A stretch of DNA of 14,488 bases from Gryganskiella cystojenkinii. Taxonomy: Eukaryota > Mortierellomycota > Mortierellomycetes > Mortierellales > Mortierellaceae. How positions within the stretch are numbered: the first letter of the stretch is position 1; each line of letters starts with the position of its first letter. The DNA lies in contig JAAAIG010000795.1 in assembly GCA_015852425.1 (NCBI GenBank), positions 3,245 to 17,732 of the forward strand, in the 5' to 3' direction. Under the pieces are notes generated by a model. The model searched no databases, was not told the DNA's origin, and worked only from the letters and a program-made list of their open reading frames with translations. This document shows, in pieces, positions 1-9,700 of this stretch. A program made the translations under genes and the position numbers.

Positions 1-76
1 CGTGAGAAAAAATATTTCATCTTCAAGGGAAAAACAAGAAAACAAAGACCGAGTCGATTTTTGCTATGGGCTTTAC

Positions 77-455
77 GAGGAGAGGTATCAGGGAAGACGA
101 GCGCGATCTCATACTTGGCCGCGTGTTGGGCTGCTCCGGCCTTTTGAGCAAAGTTGTCCTCGGTCGAGGTCAATCCGCCGAGACAGTAGAGGACCTAGAT
201 GATTTCAGGGGACAAGGAAACAAACGCGTTTGTCAGTAAACAATTGACCCCATTCATTGCTCGTTTCGAAGATACACGCGCCAGAATAGATTATATCATT
301 GACAGCCTTACAGGAACCTTGACCTTTCCCTCAACCGCCGATTTTGGCAAGAAGACATTGAATTGCATGGTGCATTGGGTCGAAGTCGAAGCATGAGAAT
401 ACTTTGATAGCTTGCCACCAAAGTGCTTGCTTTCCGAGATGAGAGTGAGAGCCAT
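77..455 (-). CDS. ESD: S-formylglutathione hydrolase, N-terminal part (two exons, runs off left edge)
   Basis: The enzyme hydrolyses S-formylglutathione to glutathione and formate, the last step of glutathione-dependent formaldehyde detoxification, usually in the cytosol. Read on the minus strand, exon 1 is 455-312 (48 codons from the ATG at 455-453), a phase-0 intron is 311-195 (GTAAGG...CTAG), and exon 2 is 194-77, ending after one base of a codon at a GTAAAG donor. The spliced 87 residues carry the family N-terminus: a short strand region, NVFLPKSA, then VLYCLGGLTSTEDNFAQKAG at 49-68 and the strand ending FPDTSP at about 82-87. Family members have about 280-300 residues, so two thirds, including the expected Ser-Asp-His triad, lie beyond the window; no acceptor in 1-76 gives a sensible continuation. 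Residue 58 is Ser where most relatives have Cys (LTCT). Gene identity is confident; the exact start is well supported because it matches family length. Confidence 0.9.
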
Positions 456-988
456 GGCTATTGCTTTTTTCCTGGTGTTAATGTAGAATGTGACGAGGAG
501 GAGAGAGAGAAAGTAGGAAGGTGGAGAGAAGAGATGAAAGAAGAAAAGAGGAATGACATTCAGTGCCTGGACGCGAATCCCTTTCTACATTTCAACCAAA
601 TGAGTTCCAACGGAAAGCCCTTTTTTTTGCCGGTCACAAAATGATAGACATAAAAAAAATCAGAAGTACAGTAGGCAAATGACACGCAAGGGGTTAGCCG
701 CGTAGGATCAAACCAAGTTATAACCAGAGAGTTGTTGTCTGCATAGTTCCGGCTCACTCGAGACCATTGGATGAACGAATGGATCAGCTCGATTTCTCTA
801 TTGCTAATCGTTCACAGAGAAGCAACATTTTTTTTGGTGGCAAAGTGCGTTGAACGGACACAGCCAAGAGATGTGGTTCAAATCGAATCACCTCCTCACC
901 CTCTTTCGCAGACGTGTTTTACAAAGAGTTTCGAGAGGAGAAGCAAACCTGAACCATAAAAACAATCTTCGAAAGCGAAAGGTATCAC

Positions 989-1014
989 GGAGAGAGAGAG
1001 AGCGCGCGTGTGTG
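989..1014. repeat. Compound dinucleotide microsatellite (GA)n-(GC)n-(GT)n
   Basis: GA repeats run directly into CGCGCG and then TGTGTG. The second half is a purine-pyrimidine alternation of about 12 nt. It lies between the two divergent genes, about 20 nt before the 48-codon ORF. Confidence 0.8.
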
Positions 1015-1034
1015 AATTAGAGGGAGAGTATATC

Positions 1035-1181
1035 ATGGCACATTTCATCATTCTCCTGGCTCTCGCCTTTTCGGTTGGGGCCTTTTTACCGTCTCCTAGT
1101 TTGTTGAACACCGGGGCCAACTTGTTATTGTTTCGCAACCTCTCTTATTTTATGAAGAGTCTCATCACCCAGCGACCTTGA
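1035..1181 (+). CDS. Possible 48-aa secreted-type small ORF (unproven)
   Basis: An ATG at 1035 opens 48 codons closed by TGA at 1179-1181. The product starts MAHFIILLALAFSVGAFLPS, a short hydrophobic stretch followed by small residues that looks like a signal peptide or a membrane anchor. The rest has no cysteines and I recognise no domain. A TATATC sequence lies 4-9 nt upstream of the ATG, too close to be a TATA box for it. Short ORFs of this length arise by chance, and the sequence is not otherwise distinguishable from intergenic DNA, so it is listed as a candidate only. Confidence 0.15.
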   Translation: MAHFIILLALAFSVGAFLPSPSLLNTGANLLLFRNLSYFMKSLITQRP

Positions 1182-1474
1182 TGCTGCTCACAGACCAAGA
1201 AACAAAGCTAACTGCCCCATCCCGGAGTAAAGACGCACCTCTTTTTTTTTTGCTCAATCTTTTCACTTTCTCTCACGTTACATCTCTTCCTCCTGCCATC
1301 CTTTTTTTTTCTTTTTTTACTATCAGCCAGACTTACTCTCTTGACCCCAGCTCATCCCTTTTGCTCTTGCACTCGTTTCGTCTTGCCATTGACATTCTCT
1401 GCAGTAATTTTCCAAGAATAAGAAAACAAAAAAAAAAAAGAAGCCCTCATACTGCACTATTGAGAACCTTCACA

Positions 1475-1480
1475 TATAAA
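1475..1480 (+). promoter_or_regulatory. TATA-like box of the LPMO gene
   Basis: TATAAA lies 163 nt before the LPMO ATG and is followed by a C/T-rich leader, a usual arrangement for a regulated fungal gene. Position and sequence fit a TATA box; the transcription start is not visible. Confidence 0.4.
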
Positions 1481-1642
1481 CCCATTCTACCCTACCCACT
1501 CCATACATACCCTTACTTCTTCACCGCACTCCAATTTTCATTTAACATTCCTCTCTTCTTGTTCAGCTTCCCACCTTCTTTCACATATTCTGTTTCCAGT
1601 GCATTTTCTTCGCTCTTTCTTCACCAATACACTCTCAACACA

Positions 1643-2503
1643 ATGACAGCGACAACAGGCTTTTGTCGATACCTCTCGGCAGCTCTCTTGATCACACTCT
1701 TCACCGCCTTACAATCTGCGACCAAGACGGAAGCGCACATGTCTATGCTTTGGCCACCTTCTCGCGGTTCTGTCTTTGATCATGATCAATTCAACGGCAA
1801 AGTTCACTGTTTTATCGGATTTGAAAAAGAAAGAACGTTCCCCTGCAATGGATACGACAACCCCGGCCCTGTTACCCGAATGAAGGCCGGCGATGAAATC
1901 GACGTAGGTTGAACCCTGGTAATATCAACCATATGTTTATTTCCCATCCCGGACCCATTGATCATTGACACACCTCCGTTCTCTCTTCTTTCCTTTTGTT
2001 CGCGCAATCAGGTCCGCTTCTGGGGTCCAGCCCTTCCTACTAGTAACCGAGACAAACTCCCAGATCTTCCGAGTGGACGAGGTCGAGAATTGAACCAAGC
2101 TCGTCATGGCGGTGGTACCTGTCAGTTCTCTCTTTCGTATGACGGTGGCAAGACCTTCCATCTGATCGGGAAGTACACTCGATCCTGTCCCGATTTCTAC
2201 TATCGTTGGCCAGTCAAGATCCCTGCCAATGCTCCTTCATGCACAGAGAAAGGCCAATGTCTCTTTGTCTGGTCCTGGACAGCTCACTTTATTGATCAGT
2301 ATTATCAAAACTGCGCTGATGTTTATATCGAGGGAGCCCAGGGACCAGGTGCTAGTTTGCCATCGAAGGGTATTCAAGTCGTGGATGTTGAAGCAAAAGG
2401 TTACAAGAAAGGGTTTACGGCCCCTGGCGACGCAGCTGGAGATCACATGGGTCGTGGACCGATCTCGCAAGAGATCCTTACAAACTTGAAGGGTTGGAGG
2501 TAA
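1643..2503 (+). CDS. Secreted AA11-like lytic polysaccharide monooxygenase
   Basis: Exons 1643-1903 and 2012-2503 join across a phase-0 intron (1904-2011, GTAGGT...TCAG) to give 250 aa. LPMOs are copper enzymes that cleave crystalline polysaccharides by oxidation outside the cell; AA11 members act on chitin. Residues 1-31 are a signal peptide, and cleavage after the Ala of TEA exposes His32, the first histidine-brace ligand. HGGGTCQFSLSYDGG at 119-133 is the AA11 signature and supplies the second ligand, His119. Tyr185 in the strand ending YYQNC (184-188) fits the axial tyrosine. Cysteines at 73, 124, 146, 164, 170 and 188 suggest disulphides. The usual W-NREMYMNC strand is changed here (SWTAHFIDQYYQNC, 175-188). 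There is no carbohydrate-binding module; about 55 residues follow the core. The start at 1643 is chosen because upstream in-frame codons are low-complexity leader and would bury the signal peptide. Chitin as substrate is inferred from the family. Confidence 0.88.
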
Positions 2504-2593
2504 AAGCATAAAACCTCCTTCCAGTCGCCTAGCCACCGGCACCACCTCAATCTAGCCTAACTCGCATAGCGCAACGTGTAGGAGCGCGCAAAA

Positions 2594-2599
2594 AATAAA
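2594..2599 (+). terminator. Candidate poly(A) signal of the LPMO gene
   Basis: AATAAA lies 91 nt after the LPMO stop codon inside an A-rich stretch. Its position is right for a polyadenylation signal, but the hexamer is common in A-rich DNA. Confidence 0.35.
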
Positions 2600-3292
2600 A
2601 ACCACGACCCAAAAAAAAAAAAGCACATTCCGGCCAAAGTCGGTATCTTTTCCATCGGTGATATGCAGTGTGCTAAATAATTGTTCTCGAACCCATGCTC
2701 ATTTGGTTTTTTTCCGCTGCGCTGACACTGCACAAGAAAAAAAACATGGCGGTATTTTTTTTCTCGGAAAAGAGGTGCAATTGTGTTGTCTGCGGAGTCG
2801 CTGTTTGCTATTGTATCGTGTGTGTTTACCATGACGATTGTTGATTATTTTTTTTGCAACGGATACTGGTGCATTCCGTTTGACTGAGAAAAAATAGTGC
2901 TGAAGACAGATCGGAAAGAGGTACAAAAAATCAAAGTGAATAAAGTGAGTGAAACCCTGGGCTGGAGAGGAGGTCGGGAGTAAGATTTGCCATTGTCCAA
3001 GCTTGGCCAGACTCGTCTTGGAATATCCGGTCAAACTCTCAAGAGATATGCTATCCAAGACTCTGACAATGAACATGGTGTAATGCTGACATGGGTACAT
3101 GGATGCAATGTCGAACGATAGTTAATGTTCAAACGAGGGGACATTTCTCTCTCCTAGGGGCGAGAAGCAGAGAGATCTTTTATGTGGGACAGACCAACAG
3201 ACCGCTGAACCATTTTCTTTTTGCACCTGAAAGCGAGAAGGGGAAGGGGGAGGGGAAGAGGAATTTTTTTTGAGTTTTCGCACTCAGTCACC

Positions 3293-3308
3293 AAAAAAAA
3301 AAAAAAAA
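3293..3308. repeat. A16 homopolymer
   Basis: Sixteen consecutive adenines stand just before the C/T-rich leader of LCB2, about 200 nt upstream of its ATG. Such dA tracts often exclude nucleosomes in fungal promoters; that role is inferred here. Confidence 0.75.
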
Positions 3309-3504
3309 GACAGGGACAGTCAAGTTTTTCACATCATCATCTCTTTCTCTTCTTTCATCATCATCCCGTCCTTCATCCGCCCCCTCCCCTCTTCTTTGAC
3401 CCTTTCCTCTCTTCTCTTTGTGCTCCTGAACGAACCCTCTCAACTCGGAAACAAACACCTCAAGGCTTTCCGTCATCCCTTCTCCAGACTCACCAACACT
3501 CGCC

Positions 3505-5738
3505 ATGGGTAAAGGATCCCGCTCTGCCGTGCCGCTCTCGCCGGCCTCGCTCAAGGCCACGCCCTTGTCCTCACAGCACCATGCAAAGTTCCAAGAAGGC
3601 CTCTCTGTCAAGGATCCTAAAGAAAAACTCCACTGGAAGGGTTTCTCTTCCTCGTCCAAGAACAGGGTCTTGTTCAAGACCTCGTACGACGATATCATGG
3701 AGGAACCCCCTTATTTTTACCTGATCACAACCTACCTCTCCTACATCATCCTCTCGTTCTTTGGTCATGTCCGCGATTTCTATGGTTTCCGCTGGAACAA
3801 GAAGGCATTTGCTCATCTGATGCCATCCAACGTAAGTTAATCTGAAAGTGATGACTCACCTGGTGTGGTTTACCACTCTGTTGCTCTCTTTATTTTCTTT
3901 TCGGAAACATATTGTGCTTCGACAGTTGAGAATCAGACCACATTGACACTTGCAGATGGAGACAAGAGATGGAAAAAGTTGAAGGGAGCCAACCAAGAAC
4001 AACTCGACTTTTCTGTGCATATTTTTTTTTTCCTTCAAAGAGAAGAGATAATCACGCCCTGCAATGATCTGTGTAGTCAGTCATTCTTGGGATTTTGTCA
4101 GCATCCCAGAACCAAGATGAGGAAAAAGAGAACAGGCGCACTGACGGCAGGATGTTTCACACAAACAAGAAACAAAAACAATCTGCTGCCTCTCCACTCC
4201 CTTCTGAAAACTGACCCACCCCTCTTTTTTTTATCAATCTTATCTTCTCTTTGTTCGTTCAATAGGGATATGCTGCTTTGACCTCAGATTGGGATTCCTT
4301 CTGGACAAGAAACTTGAAGATGCGTATCGAGGATTGTTTCTCGGTCCCCACCACCTTGGTCCCTGGCAGGACTATCAACATGTTGGAGCGTGTGACTAAG
4401 GACTACTGCCGTTCCTTCCAGTTCACAGGAAAACTCAAGGAGGCCGTCAACCTGTCTTCATACAACTACCTCGGTTTCGCTCAGTCCACCGGCCCTTGTG
4501 CTGACGCCGTTGAAGAAATCGTCCATACCTATGGTCTGTCTGCCTGTGGTACCCGTATGGAGGCAGGTTCGCTTGATCTGCACACAAAGACGGAGGAACT
4601 CGTTGCTGAATTTATGGGCAAGGAGTCTGCTCTCTTGGTTTCGATGGGTTACGCTACCAACTCTACTACTATTGCCGGTTTGGCCTCAAAGGGCTCTTTG
4701 ATTATCTCGGACGAATTGAACCACAACTCGTTGGTCTTTGGATCCCGTCTCTCAGGCGCCTATATCCGTGTCTTCAAGCACAACGATGTCGAGGACCTCG
4801 AGAGCGTTCTCCGTGATGCCATCTCTCAGGGTCAGCCTCGTACTCACCGCCCCTGGAAGAACATTTTGTTGATTGTCGAGGGTCTGTACTCGATGGAGGG
4901 ATCGATCGTCAAGTTGCCCGAGATTATCGAACTCAAGAAGAAGTACAAGGTAACGAACGACACATTCCCGTAACAAACAGAAAAAACGACCCCTTTTTTC
5001 GCGGGATGGTAATGGTTTGTCAGTGGAGAGGCAAACCTGTTACTTGACACAAACATATCTAATAATTTTTTTTCCTCTTTTCCATTTGTTTATCAGTTCT
5101 ACTTGTATGTCGATGAGGCTCACTCTGTCGGTGCTATTGGACCCCGTGGACGTGGTGTATGCGATTACTATGGAATTGATCCCAAGGAGGTCGATATCTT
5201 GATGGGTACTTTCACCAAGTCTTTTGGTGCCGCCGGTGGTTACATCTGCTCATCCAAGGCCATTGTCGATCACTTGCGTCTCGTCAACCACTCATCTGTC
5301 TATGGAGAGTCGATGTCACCCATCGTTCTCCAACAGATCTATACCAGTATGTGGTCGATCATGGGCCGTGACGGTACCGGCGCAGGACAAGAACGTCTCT
5401 CTCGTTTGGCCTGGAATGCTCGTTACCTCGGAAGCAACTTGCGTAAGATGGGTTTCATCATCTATGGTGATCGTGATTCCCCTGTTATCCCCCTGTTGTT
5501 GTTCAACCCTGCCAAGATCCCAGCCTTCTCAAGAGAATGTCGTAAGCGTGATCTGGCTGTGGTTGTTGTCGGTTTCCCTGCTACGTCAATTGTGGCCTCG
5601 AGAGCCCGTTTCTGTGTCTCGGCTTCGCATACCAAGGAGGACTTGGATTTCGTCCTTCGTGTCGTCTCGGAGGTTGGTGATATCCTTGGACTCAAGATGA
5701 GCAGCCGCCAAGCATTGGAGATGGGCATGGAGGTCTAG
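3505..5738 (+). CDS. LCB2: Serine palmitoyltransferase subunit 2 (LCB2)
   Basis: Three exons, 3505-3831, 4266-4949 and 5097-5738, joined by phase-0 introns of 434 and 147 nt, encode 550 aa (yeast Lcb2 has 561). With LCB1 the protein condenses serine and palmitoyl-CoA to 3-ketosphinganine in the ER membrane, the first step of sphingolipid synthesis, using pyridoxal phosphate (PLP). A transmembrane segment lies at about 69-87 after a polar N-terminus. The catalytic fold then shows SSYNYLGF (173-180), GTRMEAGS (204-211), DELNHNS (258-264), EGLYSMEG (314-321), DEAHSVG (343-349, the PLP-nitrogen Asp) and GTFTKSFGAAGG (374-385), where Lys378 should form the Schiff base. All key residues are present, which marks it as the catalytic LCB2 rather than LCB1, which lacks the lysine. 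DEAHSVG lies 5 codons after the second splice junction, so the junctions are well supported. Codon use is strongly biased, consistent with good expression. Confidence 0.97.
3832..4265 (+). other. LCB2 intron 1 (434 nt)
   Basis: GTAAGT donor at 3832, CTGAC branch-like site near 4208 and ATAG acceptor at 4262-4265. It is three to four times longer than most introns here. It holds T runs and mixed sequence, and no RNA or second gene can be supported inside it. A GTGATGA at 3848-3854 resembles a snoRNA box C but has no matching box D at a workable distance. Confidence 0.85.
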
Positions 5739-6762
5739 ATATAGATGCAATCCCGATATGTTTTGTCGTTTTTTTTTCATTGTTATTCTTTTTTATACTA
5801 TTACTCCCTACCATAATAATATTTGCCAGTTGCATCCTATCCAGTTGTCCTTTTTGTTGTTGTAAACCAGTTCTTTGTTGCGTCGGTTTGCTATGACTGC
5901 TTAGTGCATGTCGTGCTCCGAGAATGACCGTCATCTTGTAAACAGAAGGACAAACCGGTTCTTTTTTCTAAGAGATTATTGTTTATGTGAGAGAGAGTAG
6001 ATAATATAGAAGCCACCGACCCTCGCCATGCAGAAGAAGATTTGCATGATGAATGGGTGCTGAGACACTTCAAAGCCTGGCAAGGCCCTTGCTCTTGACT
6101 GCGAAAAGACGCTCAAACAAAGCGAGAGAATGGGAGACAAAGCCCAGTCACGCGAGGCGAGCAACACGGAAATTCGAGACGTAAATGCCGCACGAAGAAA
6201 AACAATAAGGCTGCTGGTGCGCTTAGCTATTTATAGTCCTGGGACCGGCATCTTGTGTGCGTCGTTCAAGGCAGTCACTTGGGACCCGTACGGATGAGGT
6301 TATAAGATTGGGAGACCTGGTTGGAGGTCAGCTTGTCTCCTTTTTGACCAGTATAATTTCAATTGGAGAAAGGAGGAAAAAAATTGAGAGGTAAAATTAA
6401 AAGAGGTGTACCCCTTAAACAACAACAGAACAATAAATGAAATCGCCTCGAGGACAGAACGCGTCTGTTGAAAAAGAAAGAAAACAAACAACCGACCAAG
6501 TCAAAAGAAAAGACAGGCACACACACAGACAGAAAACACAGACAGAGACAGTCCGCTTCAACAAAAGCGTGCAAAGAGAAAGAGACTCTTAATTTCATTT
6601 TCTTCATCCATTTCCTCTGCTTGTCGTTTTTCTTTATTGCATCTGCCCTTCCAGGACTCTTTGACACCGGATTTCCTCTTTCTCTCATCGGACAAAGACT
6701 GCAAGGAACTGAATCAGTACAATCGACAACGACTACACGGAGACCCCTAAAGAAACGCCATC
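5739..6762. other. Intergenic region between LCB2 and MCM4
   Basis: This 1024-nt stretch holds the LCB2 3' region (T-rich, with a CATAATAATATTT block near 5811-5823), then mixed-composition DNA, a TATTTATA sequence at 6228-6235, an ACGCGT at 6459-6464 and an A-rich then C/A-repeat leader (about 6465-6560) before the MCM4 start. No coding or RNA gene is supported. Confidence 0.6.
6459..6464. promoter_or_regulatory. Candidate MluI cell-cycle box (MCB) upstream of MCM4
   Basis: ACGCGT lies about 300 nt before the MCM4 ATG; a related ACGCGA is at 6150-6155. In ascomycete yeasts this box is bound by MBF and drives G1/S expression of replication genes, including MCM genes. The hexamer is expected about three to four times by chance in a window this size and also occurs in the formylglutathione hydrolase intron (224-229), so the site alone is weak evidence. 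Confidence 0.35.
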
Positions 6763-9700
6763 ATGTCCCAGCCGACCACCCCTCGCACCCCGCGCACGCC
6801 TCGCACTCCTCGTAACAGAGCCAGTCAGACGCCCAGGGACAACCTCTCTTCGGCATTCCCTTCCTCCCCTGGTCTTCACTACCCTTCCTCGCCTTTGCCA
6901 TTTGCCACCGGTCCTGGCTTCCAGATGCCTGGTATGAACAATACGCTCTCTCTTGGTTGCCAGCTACAACACTTTGGGACTTGGGTCTATGTTCTTGGGA
7001 CCTCTTGACCCCCTTAGTTAACTGGTTCACTAACTTTGACTCTTTTCTGCTATTTCTGATCTATTACAGATGTCTCCTCCCCTGTCGACATGGCCTTGCC
7101 TTCCTCACCTCCTTCCCGCAGACATGTCGGTTCTTCCAACCTTCGATCGGATATCTTTTACGGAACTCCTCGCGACAGAACGTAACTATCTTTTCTAACC
7201 AGGGGCAAAAAGAACACTTTTGTATGATCCTCAGCTATAACAGTTCGTTCTGACATTTCATATTCTTTCTCTTGCTACAGTTCAGCAGCACCCGAGACGC
7301 CCAGGAGACGCAGAGGAGATGTCGTCAGCAGTCCTCAGGTCGCTCGTTACATGCAACAACAAAGAGGCGGACATGAGCCCACCACGGACGGCGCCGCCGC
7401 CGGTACTCAATCAATGACTCCCTTCGCTTCTCAGGGACAGGACCCTGCAGAACCCGTGAAGGTTGTCTGGGGTACCGCTGTCGAGATTCAGTCAATTATT
7501 GCGGATTTCAAGGAGTTCTTGTTGAACTACAAGCAAAAATACCGGATCCAGGAGGAGAACCCAGGCACGATCGACTTCACCGAGAGCCAGAGCCAACCCT
7601 TCTACCCTCAACTTTTGGAACAGGTACGTCTTCAATAGGGCTGGCACGATCTTTTCTTGATGAAGAGAGTTAATGCTTCGATACTAATTATTTGATTTTC
7701 TTGACTTGTTTTGTCATTTTTGTAGATGGCTCTCAAGAACCACCGTCAGTTGAACTTGGACTGCAGAAATATTTTGGCGTACCCTTCCAGACGCAGCAAG
7801 ATGTTGCACAGCAGTCTGGTCGACTACCCTGCCGAAGTCTTGCCCCTGCTGGATTTCACGCTGAATGAGCTCTTCATGGAATCGTACCCGGATATCGATC
7901 TTCAAGGCGACAGTTTGATGATCCGTCCCTTTAACCTGGGCTCCTCGATTAACACTCGTGATCTCGGCCCAGAGGACATTGACCGTTTGGTCACCGTCAA
8001 GGGTTTGATGCTCCGTACCTCCAGCGTCATCCCAAACGTCAAAAAGGGTATGTGGCATGCATTTGATCAAAAAAGTCAAATATCACTGGAGCCCTGGAGT
8101 TGCCTCTTTTGCTAATATCTTTCAAAATCATTTTACCTATAGCTTTCTTCCAGTGCCTAGTCTGCGATCAGACTATGTCCGAGGAGGCCGATCGTGGCCG
8201 TATCACAGAGCCTACCAAATGTCCCCGTCAGGAATGTGGAGCTTTGAACTCGATGTCCTTGATTCATAACCGTGGAGAATACGCCAACAAGCAGATCTGC
8301 AGAATGCAGGAGATGCCAGGTAACATTTTTTTTTTCGAAATATGCTACAGAAGTAATTACGCTGCAAACGTATGGTAGCGAGTGTCCAGACTGAGTCTTG
8401 TTTACATGCTTTGTTGCTATAGAATCCATTCCCGATGGTCAGACTCCTCAGAGTATTTCGTTGGTTGTTCACGACGATCTTGTGGATGTCTGCAAGCCCG
8501 GTGACCGTTTGGAGATTACGGCTGTGTTCAGAGGTGTCCCCGTTAGAGTCAACCCTAGACAGCGTACCGTCAAGGCTCTTTATAGGACTTATCTGGATGT
8601 CGTTCATATCAAGAAGTCGGACAAGAAGCGTATGCAGATCGATACCGATATTGCCGTCGAGGGTGGCAAGGAGGGTCAACAGGTCGCTTATGAGGGAGGC
8701 GATGAGATTCAAGTCCAAACCGAGGATATGGTTGCCAAGATCAAGGAGATTGCTCAACGTCCCAACCTGTACGAAGTGCTGGCTCGTTCCGTTGCCCCCA
8801 GTATCTTTGAGCACGACGATATCAAGAAGGGAGTTTTGTTGCAGATGTTTGGTGGTACGAACAAGACATTCAAGAAGTCTGGTTCCCCCCGTTACCGTGG
8901 TGATATCAACGTTCTTTTGGTAGGAGATCCTGGTACTTCCAAGTCTCAAATCTTGACCTATGTTCACAAGATTGCGCCTCGCGGTGTTTATACCTCTGGA
9001 AAGGGTTCCTCTGCCGTCGGTTTGACGGCGTATGTGACCCGTGATCCGGATACACGTCAGTTGGTCCTCGAGAGTGGTGCATTGGTTCTGAGTGATGGTG
9101 GTATCTGTTGTATCGATGAGTTTGACAAGATGTCAGATGCGACTCGATCGGTCTTGCACGAAGTCATGGAACAGCAGACGGTCTCTGTTGCCAAGGCTGG
9201 TATTATCACGACCCTGAATGCAAGAACCTCGCTTTTAGCGGCCGCTAACCCTGTCCATTCAAGATACGATCACACGCGCCCTATGGTTGAGAACATTGAC
9301 CTTCCCCCCACCTTGATCTCTAGGTAAGCACAAGCGGCTGAAATTGCACTCGCAGCAGCAGATTTGTCTATTGGTATCGTATGTTGTGCTAACGCTCTTT
9401 CTTCGCGACAAACCTAGATTCGATTTGTTGTACCTTGTCTTGGATGTTGTCAACGAGCAGCACGATAGACGCCTGGCCCGCCATATTCTCTCCCTGTACC
9501 TCGAGGATGCTCCCGAGACCGCTGGAACTCAGATCATCCCCATTGATATGTTGACGGCCTATATCAGCTACGCCCGTAACCACTGCCGGCCCGCATTGAG
9601 CGAAGAGGCTGGTACTACTTTGGCGGACTGTTACTTGGATCTTCGTCGTCTCGGAGGCGGTAAACAGATCACTGCTACTACTCGTCAATTGGAGTCAATG

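Larger units (their letters stand above)
456..1642. other. Divergent intergenic region between formylglutathione hydrolase and LPMO genes
   Basis: This 1187-nt stretch separates two divergently transcribed genes and should hold both promoters. Immediately left, plus-strand A/G-rich sequence (about 490-550) is the C/T-rich leader of the minus-strand gene. A compound GA/GC/GT tract lies at 989-1014, a 48-codon ORF at 1035-1181, and a long C/T-rich stretch with T runs from about 1230 to 1642 that forms the LPMO leader. The reading frame is open from 1178 into the LPMO gene, but the sequence is low-complexity leader. No tRNA or known gene was seen. Confidence 0.7.
2504..3504. other. Intergenic region between LPMO and LCB2
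   Basis: This 1001-nt stretch holds the LPMO 3' region and the LCB2 promoter and leader. The only features seen are A and T runs (including A16 at 3293-3308), an A/G-rich block at about 3225-3262, and a C/T-rich leader from about 3310 to 3504 with several CATCAT repeats. A 133-codon minus-strand ORF (3100-2699) resembles nothing and is full of runs from T-rich DNA. No RNA gene was seen. Confidence 0.6.

Noticed and set aside
224..229. ACGCGT in the formylglutathione hydrolase intron as an MCB site
   Set aside because: It lies inside an intron of a gene with no expected cell-cycle link, and the hexamer is expected by chance a few times in this window.
875..890. GGTTCAAATC resembling a tRNA B box
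   Set aside because: No T-stem pairing, no A box and no acceptor stem could be found around it.
1178..1642. In-frame N-terminal extension of the LPMO starting at 1178
   Set aside because: It is low-complexity Leu/Ser/Phe/Pro from a C/T-rich leader. It would bury the signal peptide and prevent exposure of the N-terminal copper-binding His.
2699..3100. 133-codon minus-strand ORF between LPMO and LCB2
   Set aside because: No recognisable motif; Phe/Lys-rich parts come from A/T runs; no leader or intron logic supports it.
3842..3854. CTGA followed by GTGATGA in LCB2 intron 1 as a box D'/C' pair of a snoRNA
   Set aside because: Only ten bases lie between the donor and this pair, leaving no room for a 5' box C, and no downstream CTGA is at a usable distance.
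8212..8967. 251-codon minus-strand ORF inside MCM4
   Set aside because: It is the antisense of the conserved MCM4 exon 6 and part of exon 5, and spans a real intron; it has no independent family motif.
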